64,000 bases of DNA. Source: Pelodera strongyloides. Taxonomy: Eukaryota; Nematoda; Chromadorea; Rhabditida; Rhabditidae. Position numbers and translations under genes: made by a program. Where the stretch lies: contig JAANDG010000732.1 in the NCBI GenBank assembly GCA_036852015.1, forward strand, positions 1 through 64,000, given 5' to 3'. Below are positions 58,201 through 64,000 of the stretch, piece by piece (within the stretch, counting starts at the first letter, position 1; each line of letters opens with the position of its first letter). The notes under the pieces were generated by a model, which saw nothing but the letters and a program-made list of their open reading frames with translations, had not been told where the DNA came from and searched no databases.

Positions 58201-61200
58201 AATATATACACCAACCTTTAATAGATATTAATTACACATATTAAGACGATATATCGTTCAACGATGTGCGGATGGATGTGCTCTTCCAAATAGCACTCCA
58301 AAAACGTAAAGCTGGGAACCGACCAAAATTAGAAATGCAAAGTGCGCATAACCTACTTATCAATGGAATCGCTCAGCATAATGTTCTCCTCGGCGAGCCG
58401 TCTGTTAGAATCACGTAAACTCTGCAGTTCGGTGTCGATCGAATCAACCTAAATCGCAAGACAAGACTTAAATTCTTAAATAACGCATACCCCCATCCCA
58501 ATCCAAAATTGTGATAAAAGTATTCCAACCACTACCACTAGATATCCTAATGAAGACAAAAGATAACGAAGAGCAACTGCGACTGCGACAAACCGCTGAT
58601 CTAAATTTGTCGACGTCTTCGCGTAGTCGATCACGGTCGTACTTTGACTGATCAAGCGCCTGACGTAGGCGGTCTACTTCAGTCTGAAACATCGCAACAT
58701 AAAAAGAGACCCGAGGCAATTGTATAGTCTGCATTTCACCGATGCGTTACGTGTCTAACCCTAACATATATGGATGTGATTGTGATATGGCGCAAAATCC
58801 CTAAAGTTAACCCGAACAAGCAAGCAACTACTTAGAGGGGGGAGGGGAGAAACGCGATTACATTTAAATTGGCATCCGTTGTCAGTGCTCTTTCCTTGCT
58901 GTCATCGAAGGTGCTCTTCAATCGATCGAACTGCTTGGTCAGGTTCTCCAGTTGCTTAACAGTCTCCATGTTATCCCGCTTGCACATCTCGTAACGCTCC
59001 TCGTACTCAATCAGGGAAGCCTTCAGATTGTCTGAAAAACAAGCAGGCTGTCATGAACCAAACAGAATATAATGACGATTACAACCACTCGAAACTGAAA
59101 TTCTTAATACTCAACAACATATGCCATAGAAGAAAATAGCAAAATAATCAAGCAACTTAAAGGGCAAAATAGTCCTTGTAAAATAAGACGGAAGTTACCG
59201 ATCCTCAGTAAAAGATCGTGGTTGTTAATTGTCTGCTGTCCGTGGCTCTCCTTCACCGTCTCCAATTCCATATTCAAATCATTATACGCAAGCGTCAACT
59301 CGTCGTTCTGACGTCTGAGAATAAGATAGGGATAAGGCACGTGGCTTCTTACTCAAATGAGCCATTCATAAAGATAGGAAATCGGCCTATGCCAATCAAA
59401 TGATTACTCACGAAGTCACAAATCCAATCCCTATCTATTTAAGAAGAAAAAATGTGCAGATGTACATACAAAATCCAAATGAACAGCACCTCAAATTCAG
59501 AATCTCCTCGTTCTTCTTGTCTATTTCATCGGTAAGGGAATTCATATGTGCAAGCCCAGACTCGGCAACCTTTAATCGATCCTCCAAGTCGACAATCTGA
59601 ATAGAGACAGGATTCCAACAACAAACATATCTACATTAAAAATCATGCAGAAATCGGCTGTGAATTCGAGACGATCAACGTTTGTAACAGTAGCCAAAAA
59701 AAAACAAAAGAATCTGTCTACTTAAAGCGAAATGCTAGCCCCTTTCCTTTGGAAAATGTGCATATGATAAGCAAATCCTATGTATCCTATGCTAATTTTG
59801 TACGATCGTCCACGGCAATCGTACAAAATTAGAATAGGATACATAGGATTTGCTTATCATATGCAAATTTTCCAAAGAGGCTAGCATTTCGCTTTAAAGC
59901 GAACTGACAGCTCCTTTCTCGTTATCGGAAAGTAATATTTCATGCAAAATTGTTTGTCGGCTGCGGGGTCGAACCCGGGGCCTCTCGCACAAAAAGCGAG
60001 AGCTCTACCACTCGACTACGGCTTCTACTTGTGTGGCTGCATTAGGAATTTGACGTATGGAGTTGCACTAGTGCCACAGGACCAACGGCGCCATGTTTTT
60101 GCCGTGAAAACGCCAAGGCAAAGTGGTCGGATCGCCAAGGCACAAGACACAAGGCATTTTCACGGCGTGCCAAACGCCGTACCAAACGCCACGGTGGCGT
60201 TTCCCAGTGCAAAAATGTAGTGCTAGCGACTTGCAATTCAGTTATTATAGGAATACAACTTCGCAAGACACAAGCACTTTGACAGGAATCGAACCTGCCG
60301 ATAAGCTACTGACCAGATTACTAGTCCGCAGCTTAGACCACTCGGCTATATCGTACATACGGGGAAAGGCAAAATGCGAAACTAGTATGGTTCGGCGCGA
60401 AACTAATATGGGTTTGAAATTTTTGCCAGTCGACCGTTGTTTGCATTTTCGCGTAGTCTTCAATATTTGCCGTGAAAAGCGCACCCCGGCGTTTTCACGG
60501 CGTAGGGTGGCCAAGGGTGGCGTTTTCAAGGCGTCACAAAATCGTGGCGTTTTCACGGGGTTGGGTGGCCAAGGCTGGCGTTTTCGTGGCAAGATTCTCC
60601 TGTGGCCTAACCAGATTTGAAATAAACACTATACGAGTAAATCCAAACTACAAATCTCGGAATGGTTATTAAGCGGGAGATTTAATTTTTGGGTGAGTGA
60701 GTGAAATGTATTAGGCTAGCGCAATGGACAATTTTTCCATATAAAATGCGAGCAGTTATGTTTTTGCTTTGTTATTTTTTCAGTTCCTATCCATTTATGG
60801 TGTTGACTTTCATTAACAAAAGAATTTAAACTATTTTTGGTGAAAAAACCCTAAACTGGGTGCCATTTCGCTTTAAAACTCCTGTGCCAATGTTACAGAC
60901 ACAGACGAATCGCAAATTCACAAGGAAAGAAATCTTACAAAAGAGCCCTCTGGATAGTCAAGGAATACTGGTTTCTCTTGCTCGGTTTGATGACGCACCT
61001 GAACAAAAACTAGAAAATGCACTAAACTAAAATTAAAATAAAGTGTCGGGAATATAAGGATTACATTAGCCCCATTTCCAGAAAGATCATGACGAATAGC
61101 GAAATTCCGGAGATCCGGAGTCCTGGATCGAATGGTTGATCTTTGATCTTGTGTTATATGTTATCTAACATAACATACATACATGACACTATCAATAGAC

Positions 61201-64000
61201 TTGTGAGCAAATACAGTCGTCTTTGCTATGTGACAATGTGACACCACACTTACCATCTCTTCTAACCGTTTTTTCTCTTCGAGCAATTCTTCCTTTTCAA
61301 GAAGGACAGCATCCAGTAAATCACTTTGATTCGATTCGCTGGAGGAAGCCATCTGAAAGGGATACCCATAAGAAACCAGAAATTGACCAGCACACTAGCA
61401 CTATTAAATTGTTTGACCTTTTTTACCTGCAAAGATGCAATCTTCTCCTCGTACTCATCCCGTAGCTCCTTGATATTTTGTGAATGTAGAGAGACCAAGT
61501 TGGCTATCTGCAGCAAAGAGAAACCAATTGTTTCGGGTATCTTACATATGCAAAACACGGCATTATTTCTATAATGGTCCTGGTTGTGGGTGAACAAATA
61601 CACAGACAAGCAAAATGTAAAGCAGGTAAAACTGTAGAATACTGCGATACTGCCCCAGAGTATTTAGTTTTCTACCAAAAAAAAAAGGAAAAAATATACC
61701 TCTGCTTCCTTCTTCGCGTTTTCATCCTCTTCCTTTGTGTCTAGTTCAGAAAGCACCGTGGCAGTCTAAACAAGCAGGTACCAGAAATATATCAGAAAAA
61801 AGTACCACAAATATATCAGAAACTTCAGAATTACTCTGATACCAGAAATATATCAGAAACGTCAGAATTACCACCTCTCGCCTCCGGACTTACCGGCGAC
61901 GTTTATTTATGTCCTGCAGGGCATAAACCTCGCCGGTGAGTCTCGACCGGAGGTGGTTCGGGAAACCCTTTACCCTGCATCTCCCCAAAGCCCAATGTGA
62001 TACTTAACGTAGGTCTGTAGAATATTACCTATACAACGAATTCCGGTACTTAACGTAGATCTGTAGAATATTACATATTACATATACAACGAATGATACA
62101 AGTTAAGTACCTGCAGAGCAGTAATCCTTTCCTCGTACTCTTCACGCAGTTCCTGAACGTTGTGAGCGTGCTGCAAAACTAGAGCTGCGATCTAAAGGAA
62201 CCGTTACAACGATCATTACAAAAGAGTAATACCAGAACGGTAATCGAGCCTTGAAAGAATCATGAAGAGAAAGAAACCAAGAGAGCGACTTCACGATCAC
62301 ACCGGACTTGTGCCAAACCTCCTGTGAGGAGTCGACGTTGGTACACTACGCCCGTGGATCTACTCTACTCCCCTCTGGAAACTTGAAGACCCGCACTCTG
62401 TCTATCGCGCCCATCACCGTTTTCATCGTCGTAATATTCACATAATTAGTATTGCCTTTTTACAGTTTCAATAAAAGGTAAACCCCATACGTACTGCCGG
62501 TTATATGTGATGTTATGTTATGTGAATACCACTTTATTCAGACATACAATCATCACACATAGACTTAAGCATGTATATAATAACAATCCGATTGATTGTA
62601 TGTGTGAAGAAAGTAGTCTTATTTTTTAAAGGAGGAGGCTCACGAGAATGAAGTGCTCAAATGGTTTCCTTTTATCGAAAGATGATGGTACTAAATTGCG
62701 AAAGACATGCTTTACAAAGCAAAGCTTTTAATTGGGAGGACTAAATCAATATAAAACTATGAATTCTATTACAATTTTGGATCGTAGTCGTAGTAAATAG
62801 TTGATTTCCAATTCCATACTGGGCATGCAAATTTACCAGTCATTTTGCAAGCCAGCCCAAAATTTGCATGTCCACTATGAAAATCAACTGTTTACTACGA
62901 TCCAAAATTTTAATAGAATTCATAGTTTTATATTGATTTACTCCTCCCAATTAAAAGCTATTGCTTTGTAGTGTCTTTCGGAATTTAATACCATCATCTT
63001 TCGATAAAAGGAAACTATTTGAGCACTTCATTCTCGTGAGCCTCCTCCTTTAAGAGGGAGAGGAATGGAAGAGTAGGCGTCGAAGGCAACACTAATCCTC
63101 AGTTAGAGCATGCCCATCAGCCCATCACCCATCACCATCACACAACGGCACAACTTATTTCGGAACGCAGAGTAATTTATAGGCATAGCATGTGCTGTAA
63201 GTTAAGCAGTAAAGCGAAACAGTAACCTCAGCCTCCTTCCTGTTCCGTTCTTCTTCCAGCTGCTTCTTCAGTTCAGCATCGGCGCTAGATCCGGCCTGGA
63301 ATGTCACAATATACTACATGAACAGTGACAAAGGTGGAAAGTGAAAGTGGCGCAATTTCCGGTCTCGAGAGCAGACGGTGGCAGTATATAAGCAGCGCAT
63401 AAATGGAAGCAAGGGAGAATCAACCAACACCAATTGTAAAACAAATTGACGCATCGAATAAAAAAATGTATCAGAAGCGCAAACTTTGCAAGCACGAGAC
63501 CCCACGACAACCAGACAATGATGAATGCTAAAGTACCTGTTGTTGCTGGGTGTTCTGCGCAACCGATTTCCAGTGCGCAACTTCCCGCGTTAATTCCGAA
63601 ACTCTCTCTTCAAGGCAACCACTCGTTGGGCTAAAATCTCCACCATGTATCGTCCGCGATTGTTCCAATTGAATCTAAATCGAAGAAAACTCATGAACGC
63701 TGTGATTTGGTATGCGCGATACTTGTGATGAAAGATCGGCGCGAGCAAATAAATTAACCTTCAATTTCTTGATTTCATCATCCCGAGACTGAATCATCGA
63801 CCCATATCGAGAACCGATCGCGTCCATTTCAACATGGGTTTCGTACAGCTTTTGATCTGCGTCCTTCAGCTAAACAAAAACAGAAAATGATAACGCAACA
63901 CAACTGCAAAAAAGTTTATATAAATGCTTCCATTTCCGCCGTTTTCAATGTTCGAAAAATACATATGGTGTTCGAACTCCTCAAAAATACCGAGGCACAT
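46259..64000 (-). CDS. Golgi microtubule-associated protein 210 (TRIP11/GMAP-210) homologue, C-terminal part
   Basis: 34 exons in the window (1185 aa): 63869-63759, 63674-63537, 63295-63227, 62191-62111, 61765-61700, 61507-61427, 61352-61254, 60998-60939, 59596-59490, 59314-59199, 59031-58862, 58683-58594, 58448-58357, 58121-58022, 57887-57735, 57604-57470, 57249-57127, 56880-56752, 56649-56551, 56379-56266, 55946-55839, 55468-55373, 54429-54292, 53928-53869, 52584-52445, 52229-52124, 52040-51948, 50034-49957, 49740-49606, 49431-49340, 49028-48875, 48650-48552, 46717-46620, 46286-46259. Almost all is coiled coil. LTREVAHWKSVAQ, LREEYEERI and LHRLKEHLLFVEESSTKELIDAE resemble GMAP-210. TLRQLFLSYFLAPVDKKPDVALLLASIL matches the GRAB ARF1-binding domain, followed by SLTEQFIQFLE. 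GMAP-210 tethers vesicles at the cis-Golgi; its membrane-sensing N-terminus is outside the window, though 63991-64000 may end one more exon. The last small exon and the 58357/58121 junction are the weak points. Confidence 0.85.
46964..47252. repeat. Inverted-repeat element, termini TAATGGGGTTTCCATGTATGCG
   Basis: The left end ATGGGGTTTCCATGTATGCG is matched by CGCATACATGGAAACTCCAT at the right, with TTGACATTTTCGC / GCGAAAATGTCAA just inside. A relative is in EPC intron 1, and the termini resemble 8408 and 8690. Last long intron of GMAP-210. Confidence 0.7.
47639..47722. repeat. Truncated TTAAAGCGAAAT...GCCGG MITE
   Basis: Only the left terminus (TTAAAGCGAAATACCGGCCG) and about 45 bp of following sequence are present, ending at the TTAA where the next complete copy starts. 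Confidence 0.75.
47719..47898. mobile_element. TTAA-type MITE, family TTAAAGCGAAATAC...GCCGG
   Basis: 180 bp with inverted termini TTAAAGCGAAATACCGGCCG matching for more than 30 bp. Complete copy in the GMAP-210 intron between the GRAB exon and the penultimate exon. Confidence 0.9.
47899..48551. other. GMAP-210 intron sequence without recognised elements
   Basis: AT-rich. Short open frames on both strands have no recognisable motif. Confidence 0.35.
50276..50644. mobile_element. TTAA-type fold-back MITE, family TTAAAGGAGGAGGCTCACGA
   Basis: 369 bp. Inverted arms of more than 150 bp start TTAAAGGAGGAGGCTCACGA and include CTCAAATAGTT and GACTTGCTTTACAAAGC-like segments. A second copy lies at 62626-63053. 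Its right TTAA is also the left TTAA of the next element. Confidence 0.88.
50641..50822. mobile_element. TTAA-type MITE, family TTAAAGCGAAA...GCCGG
   Basis: 182 bp with inverted termini. The right terminal TTAA has become TTGA, so it can no longer share a perfect site. It directly abuts the preceding MITE. Confidence 0.88.
50869..51439 (-). repeat. Possible solo LTR or LTR fragment
   Basis: On the minus strand it starts TGTTGCGACTATTGTCACAA, contains CTTTATAAGC (TATA-like) and later AATAAAAGG (poly(A)-like), an LTR-like order over about 570 bp. TAAAA occurs close to both ends but not perfectly placed as a target duplication. No partner LTR was seen. Confidence 0.35.
51444..51634. repeat. Duplicated junction of two MITEs
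   Basis: This repeats the right end of the TTAAAGGAGGAGG element plus about 150 bp of the adjoining TTAAAGCGAAAT element, almost identical to 50600-50790, then stops abruptly after GGGGTACACGAT. It copies a junction rather than one element. Confidence 0.8.
51821..51901. repeat. Tandem 40-bp duplication
   Basis: CGTGTGCAACGTATCGCAAC plus 15 more bases occurs at 51826 and 51866 with one difference. Confidence 0.8.
52731..53816. repeat. Long inverted repeat (about 450-bp arms) with tRNA-like sequence in each arm
   Basis: Arms 52731-53181 and 53360-53816 are highly similar in inverted orientation, with a 178-bp spacer. The outer ends are AGCCTATTAT / ATAATAGGCT. Each arm carries a tRNA-like segment and A/T-runs. 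The whole lies in one GMAP-210 intron (52585-53868), so the pre-mRNA could fold into a hairpin of about 450 bp. No transposase. Confidence 0.85.
52884..52960 (+). ncRNA. tRNA-like sequence in the left arm of the inverted repeat
   Basis: A box TAGTGTAGTGG and B box GGTTCTATTCC at tRNA spacing, with CTTGCAG in the anticodon-loop position. The stems pair poorly. The inverted counterpart is at about 53588-53665 on the minus strand. It is more like a SINE head than a functional tRNA. Confidence 0.5.
54106..54259. repeat. Left-truncated TTAAAGCGAAAT...GCCGG MITE
   Basis: The right terminus (CTGGCCGGTATACCGCTTTAA) is complete. The left begins only at GAGCCGGTTTTGAAAC, so the first 15 bp or so are lost or diverged. 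Confidence 0.7.
54620..54775. mobile_element. TTAA-type MITE, family TTAACTACCGC
   Basis: 156 bp with inverted termini TTAACTACCGCGGGATTATGAA / TTTCGTGATCCTGCGGTAGTTAA, only partly matching but clear. Inserted in the centre of the fold-back element, sharing TTAA with it and with the next element. Confidence 0.75.
54772..55128. mobile_element. TTAA-type MITE, family TTAAAGGGACTGTCAAG
   Basis: 357 bp, left TTAAAGGGACTGTCAAGCC, right GGCTTGACATGCCCTTTAA. The left 120 bp is nearly identical to the copy at 39246. An internal duplicated stretch CAGCAAAGAAAAAGAGGAG occurs twice. Confidence 0.8.
59722..59897. mobile_element. Near-perfect palindromic TTAA MITE, family TTAAAGCGAAATGCTAGCCC
   Basis: Second copy of the 28993 element, 176 bp, differing mainly by a 4-5 bp insertion (CTTTCCTTTGG) and a few substitutions. 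Its right TTAA is the left TTAA of the following element. Confidence 0.88.
59957..60026 (-). tRNA. tRNA-like sequence (anticodon-loop TTT), probably a pseudogene
   Basis: The minus strand has a perfect anticodon stem (CTCGC...GCGAG) with loop TTTTTGT, a GAGTGGTAGAGC D-arm region and GGGTTCGACCC. The acceptor stem and T stem do not pair fully. It resembles tRNA-Lys(TTT) in part. Confidence 0.45.
60277..60356 (-). tRNA. tRNA-Ser-like sequence (class II), probably a pseudogene
   Basis: The minus strand has TAGCCGAGTGG (A box), GACTAGTAATC around the anticodon, a long variable region and GCAGGTTCGATTCCTGT, which forms a full T stem. The loop reads AGT where a serine tRNA would have AGA, and no acceptor stem pairs. 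It sits between the two motif arrays of the surrounding element. Confidence 0.5.
61873..61958. repeat. Short GC-rich imperfect palindrome
   Basis: CCACCTC...CCTCCGG...CACCGGC-like sequence is answered by GCCGGTGAGTC...CCGGAGGTGG around a loop with CTGCAG. Followed by a duplicated TACTTAACGTAG(A/G)TCTGTAG segment. GMAP-210 intron. Confidence 0.55.
62626..63053. mobile_element. TTAA-type fold-back MITE, family TTAAAGGAGGAGGCTCACGA
   Basis: 428 bp with almost fully inverted arms of about 190 bp and a centre containing GGCATGCAAATTT...AAATTTGCATGTCC. Second copy of the 50276 element. GMAP-210 intron 62192-63226. Confidence 0.88.

Larger units (their letters stand above)
59894..60876. mobile_element. 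Composite element with TTAAAGCGAA ends, two tRNA-like sequences and GGCGTTTTCACGG arrays
   Basis: It starts TTAAAGCGAACTGACAGCTC and ends GGGTGCCATTTCGCTTTAA, sharing ten inverted terminal bases. Between are two minus-strand tRNA-like sequences and clusters of GCCGTGAAAACGCC / GGCGTTTTCACGGC on either side of the second (60090-60200 and 60475-60595). The inner boundaries CCACAGGA (60070) and TCCTGTGG (60599) are inverted, so a smaller element of about 530 bp may be nested inside. No ORF. Confidence 0.5.

Noticed and set aside
17587..60356. Functional tRNA genes
   Set aside because: All tRNA-like sequences found have unpaired acceptor or anticodon stems or sit at SINE heads, so I call them tRNA-derived or pseudogenes.
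1..64000. CRISPR array, bacterial operon or phage features
   Set aside because: No regularly spaced short repeats with unique spacers, and the genes have spliceosomal introns and animal homologues.

Overview
The window is eukaryotic, intron-rich animal DNA, most probably from a nematode. The main clue is a BEL/Pao retrotransposon carrying a phlebovirus-type (G2/Gc-like) glycoprotein, an arrangement known from nematode elements. Introns are mostly short and the genes are ordinary metazoan ones. The species cannot be read from the sequence, and another invertebrate is not excluded.

Layout. 1-5473: 3' half of a BEL/Pao element (end of Pol, glycoprotein frame broken by one TGA, a separate zinc-knuckle ORF, 3' LTR). 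5474-10262: gene-free, with a SINE with clear target-site duplications, TTAA-type MITEs and other inverted repeats. 10263-22981 (+): clustered-mitochondria protein (CLU/CLUH), 33 coding exons plus a probable alternative 5' end. 24028-24872 and 26316-27105 (-): two tandem paralogues of the TFIIA gamma subunit. 27811-36321 (-): AAMP-like WD40 protein, 10 exons, with one 5.5-kb transposon-filled intron. 37207-45171 (+): Enhancer of Polycomb, 17 exons, divergent from AAMP across 885 bp. 46259 to the right edge (-): C-terminal part of a GMAP-210/TRIP11 golgin, 34 exons, ending with a GRAB-type ARF-binding segment; its N-terminus lies outside the window.

The gene models were built by hand. Except at one GMAP-210 junction, exon phases are consistent and every total is a multiple of three: CLU 1275 aa, TFIIA gamma 118 and 114 aa, AAMP 426 aa, EPC 812 aa, GMAP-210 1185 aa in the window. 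CLU (mRNA and mitochondrial homeostasis), TFIIA (basal transcription), EPC (NuA4/TIP60 acetyltransferase) and GMAP-210 (Golgi tether) are housekeeping genes with no obvious joint pathway.

The unusual part is the repeat content. At least eight inverted-repeat families end in TTAA, several sharing the terminus TTAAAG(C/G)G. They sit side by side sharing single TTAA sites, are nested, and one abuts a splice site. A second class has inverted or TTAA ends, dense arrays of a private short GC-rich motif and, in two cases, tRNA-like sequences inside. Long hairpin-forming repeats lie inside transcribed introns.
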